DNA of 64,000 nucleotides from CBDBLK01 sp965243145 (GCA_965243145.1 CBDEUB010000002.1:2418001-2482000); one strand, 5' to 3'. Positions 16,543-24,665 are shown, counted from the first letter of the stretch. Program-made: numbers and translations. Notes: generated by a model not told the origin, from the sequence alone.

Positions 16543-17316
16543 ATGGGTTATGTTATAGAATCTTCAAAAGAAGCGGAAAGGTTGAGTTTGCAAAATAGCA
16601 TTCCGGCCTATGATTATCGATCCGAATTGGCCAATTTTAATGTTTCCCCTGGAGTGCAGGTACTCGATCTTGGCTGTGCTGCCGGCGAAATTACTACTTA
16701 CCTGGCCGATCGGTTTCCCCAGGCCCATTTTACGGGTGTCGATTTTTCCCGTGAGCGGATAGGCCAGGCCAAGACCCGATCAAATTGTTCTTTCGTCTGT
16801 GCCGATGCCAGTAAGCTTCCCTTCAAAGAGGCATCTTTTAATTGGGTTTTAGCGCAGGCCTTGTATCAACATTTGGACGACCCGGAAGCTGTGACGGAAG
16901 AAGTATGGCGCATTTTGGCCAATGGGGGCAAGGCCAGGATTGTCGAATCCTATCACCTTATGTTGGGACTCGATACCGACGATTCCCAACTCAAATGCCA
17001 GATTAAATTGTTGGGGCAAAACGGGTCTTGCGATTTTGATATGGCCTTAAAAGTGCCTGGCCTTCTCACCCGGGCGGGATTTGAAGTGGCCAACATTCAG
17101 CGCGTTTTATGGGATTTTGATGACCCTGAACACAGGGCCTTGGAAGTGGCCAACAACCGCCGCAGATTTGAACAGAGTATGCCCGTTTTAGTGCAACTTT
17201 TTGGGGACAAAAAGAGGGCCACGCAATTTGCAGAAAATTACCTGGCAGCATGCCAGGACATGGGCAATAGATACTGGTTTGAGAAACATACCATCACGGG
17301 GGTGAAACATTCATAA
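16543..17316 (+). CDS. Class I SAM-dependent methyltransferase
   Basis: 257 residues with a typical Rossmann-fold methyltransferase core: motif I VLDLGCAAGE (about residue 40), a motif II acidic residue in TGVDFSRERI, CADASKLPF, and VLAQALYQHLDDP, resembling UbiE/small-molecule methyltransferases. It would use S-adenosylmethionine; the acceptor is not predictable. A TTGACT at 16506-16511 may be part of its promoter, close to the start codon. Its stop codon lies inside the start region of the next gene, so the two are almost certainly translationally coupled and probably modify the same product. Confidence 0.78.
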   Translation: MGYVIESSKEAERLSLQNSIPAYDYRSELANFNVSPGVQVLDLGCAAGEITTYLADRFPQAHFTGVDFSRERIGQAKTRSNCSFVCADASKLPFKEASFNWVLAQALYQHLDDPEAVTEEVWRILANGGKARIVESYHLMLGLDTDDSQLKCQIKLLGQNGSCDFDMALKVPGLLTRAGFEVANIQRVLWDFDDPEHRALEVANNRRRFEQSMPVLVQLFGDKKRATQFAENYLAACQDMGNRYWFEKHTITGVKHS

Positions 17317-18085
17317 TCTCAGATTTATCGTCATAGATAATGCCACCGCCAACATAGAAGACCCGTTAGTCGAGGGCCTGCTCGGAAAGCTGTGTTCCCT
17401 GAAGAAAAGGGCCTACACCCGCATGTTTTCCAACCGCACTATGCCCGTCGATCACACCGACTACTACGGCACTCACATGGTGGCGGCGGAAGAGCGGGAG
17501 GATGGCCAATTTTATCCGCTGATGGCCTTTAAGTGCGTGACTTTGGAGCGTTGCCAAAAATACCATGCTCAATTTCCATGCATGGCCATGATAAAACACC
17601 TTAATTCCTCAGTTCACGCCACCGCTCTTGAGAAAATTCTTTCGGAGTTGGATTGCGGAGGTGAGCACATCGCCTATGGCTCCTCTTTTGCCATCGATCC
17701 CAACCTGTCGCTTGAAGACCGCATCGAAATGTTGGAACTGATGTACCCCTTGTGGTTCTATTACATTCAGGATTTCGGCATTAAAGTGGCCTTTTCTTTT
17801 GGCACAGTGGAGTCCAAAGTGTTTAAAATTTTGGCCAAACTCGGCCTTGAATTGTTTAAATTTGAAGACCGTGTTTTGGCCCCGGTGGCCAGTGAAATTT
17901 TTTACGGGCAGAGTGCGTATCTTCAACTCATGGATCGTTGCAGTTCCATTTGCCAGCGGGAGGCCCGCAGGGCCGACTACCTCGATCTTTGGGTAAACCG
18001 TATTCACTTTGACGACCCCGTGACCACTGCCCGAAATTCCAAGCGGGAGCAGTTGGTAGAACACTATTTTCAACTAGGGGCCTGA
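17309..18085 (+). CDS. Unknown protein coupled to the methyltransferase; likely non-ATG start
   Basis: The frame is open from a TGA at 17302 to the stop at 18085. The first ATG is at 17423 (220 residues, MFSNRTMPVDH), but the preceding 38 codons read as ordinary protein (HNLRFIVIDNATANIEDP...LKKRAYTRMF). An ATT codon at 17309 is preceded by GGGGG at 17298-17302, at suitable spacing, and overlaps the methyltransferase stop. I therefore place the start at 17309 with moderate confidence. The fold could be a GNAT-like acyltransferase (DYYGTHMVAAEE, FVID-like strands, long C-terminal helices), but no signature confirms it. The last 12 bases overlap the end of the convergent HD gene. Confidence 0.6.
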   Translation: MHNLRFIVIDNATANIEDPLVEGLLGKLCSLKKRAYTRMFSNRTMPVDHTDYYGTHMVAAEEREDGQFYPLMAFKCVTLERCQKYHAQFPCMAMIKHLNSSVHATALEKILSELDCGGEHIAYGSSFAIDPNLSLEDRIEMLELMYPLWFYYIQDFGIKVAFSFGTVESKVFKILAKLGLELFKFEDRVLAPVASEIFYGQSAYLQLMDRCSSICQREARRADYLDLWVNRIHFDDPVTTARNSKREQLVEHYFQLGA

Positions 18086-19534
18086 GGGGGCCATTTCTCC
18101 GGGCCTGACATCCTCGGTGAGTCCGCGCTTGACCAGTAAATCGTAGGCCGATTGGTTGACGAAGACATTGGGAACAAAATTGCCGATTTGGTGGAGCCTG
18201 GAGATGATGCTGTTTTCGACTTCCGCCAAAACTTTGACCTCTCCGTTTTCATAGGAGATTTTGACCGGGTCCCGTTGGTGCAGAATGGGCGAGAGGTCTT
18301 TGTGGCGCACGATGGACTGGTAGGATTTGATAAAAATGATCTCTTTGGTGGGCAAATCTCCGATCATCCAATCCTGGGGGCCGCCCTCCTTTTGTAACAG
18401 GCCTTGAATTTCCTGCATTTTAGCAAGGGCCTGTTGGTAATTTTTTTGGCACGCTGACGGGTCGTCCTGGTCGATCAGTCGTTGGACAAATTCCGGACAG
18501 CGCACATGCCGGGCAATCTTGGCAAACAAGAGAGTTTCGGCCATGTCTTTGATCGCCGGAACCCCGTCGAAGCTGCCGTCGGCATAGCGCTGGTGAAGCA
18601 GATTGATAAAATACCCGTCGTTGAAACCCCAAAAGTTGATCGGCCTTTTGTGGATCATGTCCAACAAATCACTGTAGCGGTAAATCCACCCCTGTTGCAG
18701 AAAATAAAAGCATAGCTGTTCGGCGATGGCATCGTATTTGGCCCCGTGGGGGGAGCGGATGACTTGGGAATACCAGGCAAAGCGGGAACACAAAAAATCC
18801 TCCACGCAGCGGAGGGCATTGTGTTTGATGGTGAGAATGTCGTGGCCTTCAATCCGGCGCGCTTCAAAGTGGTAGAGCAAATAGTCGCGGTCGTAAGAAC
18901 CGTACTTGAGTCCCGTGTAATGGGCATCCCGCAACAGGTAGTCCATGCGGTCGCAGTCAATTTCAGAGTGCAAAATTTGGTTGGCCATAATGGAAGGGTC
19001 GGTGCCTTTGACCAAATTGGAGATGGTTTGGGGGTCGTGGCCATAGCGTTTGAGAATGGAAGTAATGCCGCCGGAGTAATCCGTGTTTTTGATAATAAAA
19101 GAACCCAGGTTTTCGTGGTCGTCTCTGAGCTGTTTGTCGGCCTTATTTTTGGCCGTCTCTCCAAATTTGATATAGGCCACCTCGGTGGTGTGGGAAAAAC
19201 AAAAAGTTCCCAGGTCGTGCATCAGAGCGCCTAAGCGAACCGATTGGTGGTACATTTTTTCCTTGGAGCGGCACTGGGGATTCATCAAATCCTGGTAGCT
19301 CACCGCTCGGCCGACGGAATTTAAAATTAAATGGGCATTGTGCATGACTCCTATGGAGTGTCCATAGCGGGAGTGTTCAGCACCGGGAAAGACATAGCAA
19401 CTCAGGCCCAGTTGTTTGATCCAGCGCAGCCTTTGGTAAAAGGGAGAGTGCAGAATTTCCCGCTCTATGGGAGTGAGGTGGATAAAACCGTAGAGCGGGT
19501 CAAAAATGACTAATGGCCTTGGGCCGACTTCCAT
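18074..19534 (-). CDS. HD-domain phosphohydrolase of the SAMHD1/dGTPase type
   Basis: 486 residues. Metal-binding HD motifs are present: EHSRYGHSIGVMHNAH (first His), LGALMHDLGTFCFSHTTE (HD pair), and a downstream Asp in SEIDCDRMDYLLRDAHYTG, a stretch characteristic of the dNTP triphosphohydrolase/SAMHD1 group. The start DPLYGFIHLTPIEREIL is also typical. Such enzymes hydrolyse dNTPs or related nucleotides; substrate unproven. Cytoplasmic, no signal peptide. It is followed by convergent overlap with the unknown gene at 17309 and preceded by a small basic protein gene. Confidence 0.85.
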   Translation of the reverse strand: MEVGPRPLVIFDPLYGFIHLTPIEREILHSPFYQRLRWIKQLGLSCYVFPGAEHSRYGHSIGVMHNAHLILNSVGRAVSYQDLMNPQCRSKEKMYHQSVRLGALMHDLGTFCFSHTTEVAYIKFGETAKNKADKQLRDDHENLGSFIIKNTDYSGGITSILKRYGHDPQTISNLVKGTDPSIMANQILHSEIDCDRMDYLLRDAHYTGLKYGSYDRDYLLYHFEARRIEGHDILTIKHNALRCVEDFLCSRFAWYSQVIRSPHGAKYDAIAEQLCFYFLQQGWIYRYSDLLDMIHKRPINFWGFNDGYFINLLHQRYADGSFDGVPAIKDMAETLLFAKIARHVRCPEFVQRLIDQDDPSACQKNYQQALAKMQEIQGLLQKEGGPQDWMIGDLPTKEIIFIKSYQSIVRHKDLSPILHQRDPVKISYENGEVKVLAEVENSIISRLHQIGNFVPNVFVNQSAYDLLVKRGLTEDVRPGEMAPSGP

Positions 19535-19567
19535 GCCGCCTCCTCTGGGTGTGGGCCAGACTTCCCC

Positions 19568-19795
19568 TCAACGCTTTTTGGCCTTTTTATTGCTCCGCTT
19601 TTTCTTTTTGTTGGCGAGTGTTGTGCGCTGAGTGACATATTCGAGGGCGGAAAAGGCCTCTTTTCTCAGTCCATTTTCGTGAATAAAACGGTAGAATTGC
19701 TCCAGTTTGACTGCTTTACGCAAAGCAGAGAGAGAATTTTTCGCCGCCTCGGGAAAGTCGCCTTCGCCTTTTTTGACTGCTTTACTGGTCGCCAC
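19568..19795 (-). CDS. Small basic protein, unknown
   Basis: 75 residues starting at a GTG (19795) with a run of G in GAGGGGGG just upstream. It has an amphipathic centre (LRKAVKLEQFYRFIHENGLR) and a strongly basic tail (NKKKKRSNKKAKKR), suggesting nucleic-acid contact. It lies between the enhancer-binding-like regulator and the HD protein, all on the same strand with short gaps. A 13-base direct repeat (CTCTGGCCCCCCT) occurs at its start and 37 bases further upstream. No family recognised. Confidence 0.5.
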   Translation of the reverse strand: MATSKAVKKGEGDFPEAAKNSLSALRKAVKLEQFYRFIHENGLRKEAFSALEYVTQRTTLANKKKKRSNKKAKKR

Positions 19796-19835
19796 TCTGG
19801 CCCCCCTCTACAACTTTTGAAAAACTCTGGCCCCC

Positions 19836-21362
19836 CTACTGGGCCACGCGAATTTTATTGTAAAGGGTTTTAACCGTAATTCCCAGTATTTTGGCGGCCT
19901 TGGTTTTATTTCCACCCAAATGGTCAAGGGTGTGCTGAATGTGGCCGCGGACGACCTCTTCCAAGGTCTGTTCTTGAAATTCCTGCTTTCCTGAAGCAGC
20001 GCTTTTTTTCAGGCGAATACCCTCAATGTGGCCTTTCTCCACGATGATGCCATCCGACAGAATATAGGCGCGCTTGATCACACTTTGCAATTCCCTGACA
20101 TTGCCGGGCCAATGGTATTTGCGCAGCAGGTTTATCGCTCCCGGAGAGAGGGATTTTTGTTCTTCCGTGGGGCGGCCTTCGTTGAGAAAGTGGGTCGCCA
20201 AAATGGCCAAATCTTCAGGCCTTTCCCGCAGACAGGGGATGCGCAAAATCATGGTACTGAGGGCAAAGTGCAATTCTTCGCAAAACTCTTCCTGATCGGC
20301 CAATTCCCTGAGTTCGACATTGGAGGCCGCCATCATTCTGACATTGAAGGTATAGGGATTTTTGTCCCCTACTCGTGTGGCCTGCTGGTCTTTGATGCAG
20401 GCGTTGAGTTCCGATTGCAAAGAGCGGCCCAAATATTCGATGTGGTTAAAAAAGAGGGTTCCCCCTTGGGCCAACTCCAAGAGTCCCTTTTTGGCACGGC
20501 CCCTTTTGTTGCCCGGTTGCTTGCCAAAGATTTTGGCCCGCAGGGTGTTTTCTTCCAGGGCGGAACAATCCACCGTGATAAAGGGTTTGTCACAGCGGGT
20601 GCTCACACTGTGGATGTGGCGGGCAAACATTTCCTTGCCCACGCCCCTCTCTCCCAGCAATAAACAGGTGGCGTCTGTGGCCGCCACTTTGTTTGCAGTT
20701 CGCAATATTTTTTTCATGGACTCCGATCGGCAAATGATTTTTTTGTTTTGGAGGGTGTAGGCGGGAGCGAGGTTTTCGTCGCTTTTGGTGGAGACATCGT
20801 GAAAGATTGCATTTTGTTTTTTACTCTCTTCAATTTGCTGGTGCAGAGAATGGTTGAGATTTTTGAGATACAAGTGGGCCTTCATATTGGCCAGGGGAAC
20901 TTCCAATTGGGAGAGAATGTGGCCCATTTTGGCGGCATCTTCACGGGTAAATTTATATTGGCCCTTTTTACATTGCAGGTGAATGGTGGCCACCACTTTT
21001 TCGTTGTGGATGATGGGGGCGGACAATTCGGAAGAAATGCCCTTTTTGGCCTGCGCTTGGCCCGCCATGAGAGGGTCGCGGGCGGTATCGTTACAGAAAT
21101 AGGGCCGGCGCGTGCGCACCACATGGCCAACTGGCCACCCTTCGGTTTTTTCCAAACTGATTTCTTTACTCTGGCCACCTTTGTGCTGGGGCAGGAGGAC
21201 GACGCTCTTTTCCCTCACCAAATAGGCCGCCACTTGGTCGATGGGAAAGATGGAGGAAAAATAATCTCCCAGTTGGGAGAAAAAAAGAGTCTCATCCAAA
21301 GTTGTCAAAAGATTGGATGAAAGTTCTTCGAGTTCTGTCAATTTTTTAGTCGCCGTCTTCAT
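19836..21362 (-). CDS. Enhancer-binding-protein-like regulator with GAF domain, degenerate AAA+ core and Fis-type HTH
   Basis: 508 residues. Residues about 10-165 form a GAF-like sensory domain. The AAA+ domain has an intact Walker A (LLGERGVGKEMFARHIH) and a normal C-terminal part (RIPCLRERPEDL, YHWPGNVRELQSVIKRAY). The C terminus is a Fis-type helix-turn-helix (GGNKTKAAKILGITVKTLYN). Two hallmarks of sigma-54 activators are missing: the GAFTGA loop is replaced (FGKQPGNKRGRAKKG) and Walker B, normally LFLDEI, reads LFFNHI, losing both acidic residues. It therefore probably cannot drive sigma-54 open-complex formation and may act as a nucleotide-binding DNA-binding regulator. SD AGGAG 9 bases before the ATG. 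Confidence 0.85.
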   Translation of the reverse strand: MKTATKKLTELEELSSNLLTTLDETLFFSQLGDYFSSIFPIDQVAAYLVREKSVVLLPQHKGGQSKEISLEKTEGWPVGHVVRTRRPYFCNDTARDPLMAGQAQAKKGISSELSAPIIHNEKVVATIHLQCKKGQYKFTREDAAKMGHILSQLEVPLANMKAHLYLKNLNHSLHQQIEESKKQNAIFHDVSTKSDENLAPAYTLQNKKIICRSESMKKILRTANKVAATDATCLLLGERGVGKEMFARHIHSVSTRCDKPFITVDCSALEENTLRAKIFGKQPGNKRGRAKKGLLELAQGGTLFFNHIEYLGRSLQSELNACIKDQQATRVGDKNPYTFNVRMMAASNVELRELADQEEFCEELHFALSTMILRIPCLRERPEDLAILATHFLNEGRPTEEQKSLSPGAINLLRKYHWPGNVRELQSVIKRAYILSDGIIVEKGHIEGIRLKKSAASGKQEFQEQTLEEVVRGHIQHTLDHLGGNKTKAAKILGITVKTLYNKIRVAQ

Positions 21363-21666
21363 ATTGTTTAACTCCTGTGCATATTATTTAAAGCAAAGTG
21401 AATAATTTTTATACGGTTAAGTTAAGATTATTATACTATGCGTCTAAAAAATTTACAAGATAAAAATTGTATGGTTTTAAATTTTTTTGAGTAATTCAAT
21501 TATTACAGCTATTTAGGCCATGGGATTGATGCGATTTGCCAGATTGGGGATGGGTTCCGGGCAAGCAAAGTGTCAATTTTTTAGACGGCCAGGCCTTTTC
21601 GATAACTAAGCTAAAAAATGGGGAGGTTGACATTGTCATCTATTTATGACATATTAAATTGATTTT
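21363..21666. other. AT-rich divergent intergenic region with a 12-bp inverted repeat
   Basis: 304 bases without an open frame. It contains a perfect 12-bp inverted repeat, GTCTAAAAAATT at 21442-21453 and AATTTTTTAGAC at 21575-21586, which may mark the ends of an old inserted fragment, and the HigBA-type promoter/operator at its right end. The boundary to the AT-rich island falls here. Confidence 0.5.
21627..21657 (+). promoter_or_regulatory. Promoter and palindromic operator of the HigBA-type pair
   Basis: TTGACA at 21627-21632 and a possible TATTAA at 21652-21657 flank a perfect palindrome TGTCAT-N6-ATGACA (21634-21651). The palindrome occupies the whole spacer, the normal position for autorepression by an XRE-type antitoxin. 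Confidence 0.65.
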
Positions 21667-21987
21667 ATGAAACTTGTTCGCATCCATAAGAATGTGGCCA
21701 AGGAAATAAAAAAACTGGATTCTTTGACAAGGTCACGGGCCGCCACACTGTTTGGCCTTCTTGCTTCGGGAGAATCCATTGGTATGCCAATGAGTCGGCC
21801 TATGCCTAGTATTGCAAATGGTGCCCATGAGTTGAGGATAAAAGATGAGCGTGGCCAATATAGAATTTTTTACTACACAAAAATGAGTCATGCAGTCATC
21901 GTTTTTCATTTTTTTAAGAAAAAAACCCAGGCGACCCCTAAAAAAGAATTGGATGTCGCCCTTAAAAGACTTGGGAGCATGTTATGA
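21667..21987 (+). CDS. HigB-like toxin (phage Gp49-like/RelE superfamily)
   Basis: 106 residues. The segment GAHELRIKDERGQYRIFYY followed by HAVIVFHFFKKKTQATPKKEL is characteristic of Gp49-like/HigB toxins, ribosome-dependent mRNA endonucleases of the RelE superfamily. The gene precedes its antitoxin, the order typical of higBA, and overlaps it by 4 bases (ATGA at 21984-21987). Expression is probably autorepressed through the palindrome immediately upstream. Function is inferred from family and context. Confidence 0.85.
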   Translation: MKLVRIHKNVAKEIKKLDSLTRSRAATLFGLLASGESIGMPMSRPMPSIANGAHELRIKDERGQYRIFYYTKMSHAVIVFHFFKKKTQATPKKELDVALKRLGSML

Positions 21988-22271
21988 GTAAAGAGTTTTT
22001 CGAGGCAAAAAATATAAAACAGCTATGTAAAATCCTCGGCGTTTCGGATGCCGAGGCCTGCAAAATAGAAATACGCCGCGACCTGGTCGTTTCCATTAAA
22101 AGGGCCGTTGAAGAAAACAATTGGACTCATGCCCAAGCAGCAGAGGGGGCCAGAGTTGGCCGAACCGTGATGACCGCCATCCTCAACGGCAACCTTGAAA
22201 AAATTTCCACCGATCGGCTTATCGACATTGCCCATAGGATCGGCCTTAGATTGAAGCTAAGAGTGGCGTAA
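21984..22271 (+). CDS. XRE-family antitoxin of the HigBA-type pair
   Basis: 95 residues with a helix-turn-helix in the second half (NWTHAQAAEGARVGRTVMTA, followed by NGNLEKISTDRLIDIAHRIG). This is the HigA/XRE type seen with Gp49-like toxins. Start ATG overlaps the toxin stop. It should neutralise the toxin and repress the promoter at 21627-21657. Confidence 0.85.
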   Translation: MSKEFFEAKNIKQLCKILGVSDAEACKIEIRRDLVVSIKRAVEENNWTHAQAAEGARVGRTVMTAILNGNLEKISTDRLIDIAHRIGLRLKLRVA

Positions 22272-22307
22272 AATTATGAGGGCCATACGCTGGTTGGGCA
22301 ATGGCCT

Positions 22308-22405
22308 GGGTATGCGTACCCCATAGATTCCTGCACTCACCCCTATAGGGGTATGTGTACTCCGTAAACTCCTGTACCTATCCCCTACATGGGTACAGAT
22401 ACCCC
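22308..22405. repeat. Tandem palindrome array, about 2.4 units of 41-42 bp
   Basis: Units begin at 22308, 22349 and 22391. The shared core is GGGTA-N4-TACYC followed by a block containing TCCTG-AC and CCCCTA. Each GGGTA/TACCC pair is itself a palindrome and a second palindrome (ACCCCTATAGGGGT) bridges units 1 and 2. It could be an operator array, an iteron set or a recombination site; nothing in the neighbouring genes decides between these. Confidence 0.75.
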
Positions 22406-22539
22406 AAAAAATCTAATTTTCAGGAAATTTTTTTTCAGTAATTTTTTCAATTCTCTTGACAGATTCTAAAAAATGTGTCACTAAAATAATGGCTGTTCGT
22501 TCTACTCATGCATGAAGAGGAATGGGTCAAAAACAGGCA

Positions 22540-22613
22540 AAGAAGATGTCTATTTTATTGACATCTTCTTAAAATGCCCTTGTCATCATCGTCTATTATG
22601 ATGAGGGCATTTT
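22540..22613 (+). terminator. Two consecutive hairpins with T-run
   Basis: A perfect 11-bp stem (AAGAAGATGTC at 22540-22550, GACATCTTCTT at 22560-22570) is followed directly by a longer stem (AAAATGCCCT at 22571-22580 with AGGGCATTTT at 22604-22613, plus CATCAT/ATGATG inside) ending in TTTTTT. The second looks like an intrinsic terminator for transcripts from the left; the first may be an additional structured element. The sequence between 22406 and 22540 holds no gene. Confidence 0.65.
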
Positions 22614-22681
22614 TTAACGAAGACTAGAAACTTGTCAAGTGAGGTATGTAAAATTTACTCATTTTAATAAGAGGGGAAAAG

Positions 22682-23179
22682 ATGGTTAGAAATAAGTATG
22701 GAGAAATGGACGAATTAAAAGACAAACTAATTAAAACAATAAAATTGAGCTTTCTTGAACGGCCAGAAGATATTTCTAATAAGTTTGATAAAGATGATGT
22801 TGATGAATTTTATAATGATTTTGTTCAAGCTCGTAGTAGACTTGAAGAGAGAGGCTTAACTTATAATGGTTCAGATAAAAAGTTAGGTTTTCGTATCTCC
22901 TTTACTAAGGCCAATGATGAAGACTGTAAGATTTTTATTGGTACAAGAAGGAAAAAGACTCCCTCTGGCGAACGCGAATATATCCGTACTGAAAATCAAT
23001 TTACTAAAACTATAAAACAATGGATAACAGTACATAGCGATTGGGAAGGAGGCAGGTATTTTTTTAATAGAGAAAAAGGCAAAATTTACTATAAAACAAA
23101 AGAACTGAAATGTACCAGAGAAATTTTATTTTGGAATTTTAGGAAAACCATTCGCAGAAAACGGAGTTCTGGCCATTAG
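22682..23179 (+). CDS. Unknown AT-rich island protein (165 aa)
   Basis: ATG with GAGGGG 4-9 bases upstream. The product is soluble and charged: an N-terminal helical acidic half (ELKDKLIKTIKLSFLERPED) and a C-terminal half rich in aromatic and basic residues (WEGGRYFFNREKGKIYYKTK). No signal peptide or membrane segment and no recognised family. AT content is clearly higher than in the core genes, so it is likely acquired. It precedes two further small genes ending in an HNH nuclease, possibly one transcription unit. Confidence 0.6.
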   Translation: MVRNKYGEMDELKDKLIKTIKLSFLERPEDISNKFDKDDVDEFYNDFVQARSRLEERGLTYNGSDKKLGFRISFTKANDEDCKIFIGTRRKKTPSGEREYIRTENQFTKTIKQWITVHSDWEGGRYFFNREKGKIYYKTKELKCTREILFWNFRKTIRRKRSSGH

Positions 23180-23278
23180 AAACGGAAGAGGGAAAATGCC
23201 AAACAGTAGTGAGTTTTTGGCCATTTTGATCGAGGTAATCATATATAAAATTTATCCACCTAAACAGGGTTAAAAAAA

Positions 23279-23671
23279 ATGGAAAAAATCAAATCAACTT
23301 TTGAGAATGATGAAAAATGGATGGCCTCACTAATTGACAAAAAATGGGCGGCATCGCTGACTGAACATGAATTTGAAAAATATGAGGCCTTGCTAACAAG
23401 GTATGGAGAACTGGTTGCTGAAATAGGTAAAATAGGAAAGAAAATGCTTTATACTACTAATGATACTTCCAAACTCTTGCGGCACATTCGCGAGTTTAAG
23501 GCCATCAATATAGAATTTAAAGAAAAAAGTGACGAATTATCCAAACTAAGAGGAATCTCTATAGTGCCTCCCGAATGTGTGATAAATATTTACGAATTTA
23601 TTAAACTAAAACTCTGGGCCTTCGGCCATGAGGCCTTGAAAAGGAGCAATATTAAGGGAGATTTTCGATGA
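23279..23671 (+). CDS. Unknown helical protein upstream of the HNH nuclease (130 aa)
   Basis: Predicted mainly helical with coiled-coil character (EHEFEKYEALLTRYGELVAEI, EFKAINIEFKEKSDELSKLR). Its stop overlaps the ATG of the HNH gene (ATGA at 23668-23671), so both are coupled. No family recognised. It may be a partner or immunity/regulatory component of the nuclease; this is inference from position only. Confidence 0.6.
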   Translation: MEKIKSTFENDEKWMASLIDKKWAASLTEHEFEKYEALLTRYGELVAEIGKIGKKMLYTTNDTSKLLRHIREFKAINIEFKEKSDELSKLRGISIVPPECVINIYEFIKLKLWAFGHEALKRSNIKGDFR

Positions 23672-24120
23672 GTGAATTTAATAAGTTTTATCGCTGCGAA
23701 GAATGTGGTCATCACCCTTCCTGGCGTTCAAGTATATTAGGAGAATTTTTTGGTGATGTGGAAATAAAAAGAGAAGGGGTCAATGTCTCAATATTTTGTA
23801 AATGTCATAGATGCGGTCATATTGAATCAGCACCTTTTCAGCACAGTTATTTTAATAAACTTGACTATAGCATAAGAATGGAATTTCTTAGAGAAGAAAT
23901 TTTTAAAAAGTATGGAGAGGAATGTATGAATCCTGAATGTCGCTCTACGGAGAATCTTCAAATTGACCACATAAGGCCTAAAAGTAAATACCCCGAAGAA
24001 GCACTTAATATTGATAATCTCCAAGTGTTATGCAAAGTTTGTCATGGCCCTAAAAGAGAGTCTGATTCAGAAGAGTGGAATTTTAAGAAACTTCGCCTTG
24101 GTGAACTCTCTACTGTTTGA
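23668..24120 (+). CDS. HNH endonuclease domain protein with N-terminal zinc ribbon
   Basis: 150 residues. Two CxxC pairs near the N terminus (CEECGHH, CHRCGH) look like a zinc ribbon. The C-terminal half carries an HNH motif: CMNPEC, then IDHIRPKSKYP (His of the HNH), NIDNLQVLCKVCH with the paired CxxC and last His. Such proteins cleave DNA in phage, restriction or mobile-element contexts. Encoded in an AT-rich island with two unknown genes directly upstream. Target unknown. Confidence 0.8.
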   Translation: MSEFNKFYRCEECGHHPSWRSSILGEFFGDVEIKREGVNVSIFCKCHRCGHIESAPFQHSYFNKLDYSIRMEFLREEIFKKYGEECMNPECRSTENLQIDHIRPKSKYPEEALNIDNLQVLCKVCHGPKRESDSEEWNFKKLRLGELSTV

Positions 24121-24326
24121 AAAGGGTATTTTGCCTTAAAAATCGACGGCACTTCAAAGAATGGAAAAAAGGCCCTCTCATTTGAACAAGTGCCCGGCCA
24201 GTGTTATGGCCAGGAGAGTGGAATCATAGCGGGGAAGATCGTTTAAAACCCTTTCGGGAGAAGAAGGGCCAAATGGTTATTGGACAAGGAGGGGCGAGGC
24301 GGGGAAAATAGGGGAGAATTGGCCTC
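24121..24326. other. Intergenic segment, nothing recognised
   Basis: About 200 bases between the HNH gene and the first tandem toxin-antitoxin module. GC content rises to that of the core genome (for example 24160-24310), suggesting a remnant of native sequence between imported pieces. No gene or RNA recognised. Confidence 0.4.
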
Positions 24327-24355
24327 TTGACAAGTACGCTTGCGCAGCGTATAGT
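24327..24355 (+). promoter_or_regulatory. Promoter/operator of toxin-antitoxin module 1
   Basis: TTGACA (24327-24332), 17-bp spacer, TATAGT (24350-24355). The inverted repeat TACGC-N7-GCGTA (24335-24351) fills the spacer. The -10 ends 7 bases before the ATG at 24363, so the transcript probably starts at or next to the start codon (leaderless). The same layout recurs at module 2. Confidence 0.8.
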
Positions 24356-24362
24356 GTCGATA

Positions 24363-24665
24363 ATGACTGTTGAATTTAGTTCCCGTTTAGAGAAACTGTT
24401 AAGAAAAAAGAAGGGGAAGGGGGCACTGCCTAGCCATATTAGGGAAAAATTATCATTATGGATTGAAGGTGTTGAACAAAGAGGAATTTATAAAATGAGA
24501 GAAAATAAAGGATACCATGACGAACCCTTACAAGGGCCACTATCGGGCCAACGCTCAATAAGACTTTCTAAAAGTTATCGGGCCATTTATATAGAGAGAA
24601 AAAATAGAGAGATTCATGTCATAAGAGTGGAGGAGGTACACAAACATGACTACAAAAAAAGCTAG
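24363..24665 (+). CDS. RelE/HigB-superfamily toxin, module 1
   Basis: 100 residues from the ATG at 24363 (MTVEFSSRLEK); an upstream in-frame start would fall inside the promoter. The segment GQRSIRLSKSYRAIYIERKN followed by VIRVEEVHKHDY is typical of the HigB/RelE-like cytotoxic translational repressor group, where YRAIY and the final VHKHDY-type residues form the active face. It overlaps the antitoxin by 20 bases. Paralogue of the toxin at 25146, with about half of residues identical by eye. Confidence 0.83.
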   Translation: MTVEFSSRLEKLLRKKKGKGALPSHIREKLSLWIEGVEQRGIYKMRENKGYHDEPLQGPLSGQRSIRLSKSYRAIYIERKNREIHVIRVEEVHKHDYKKS

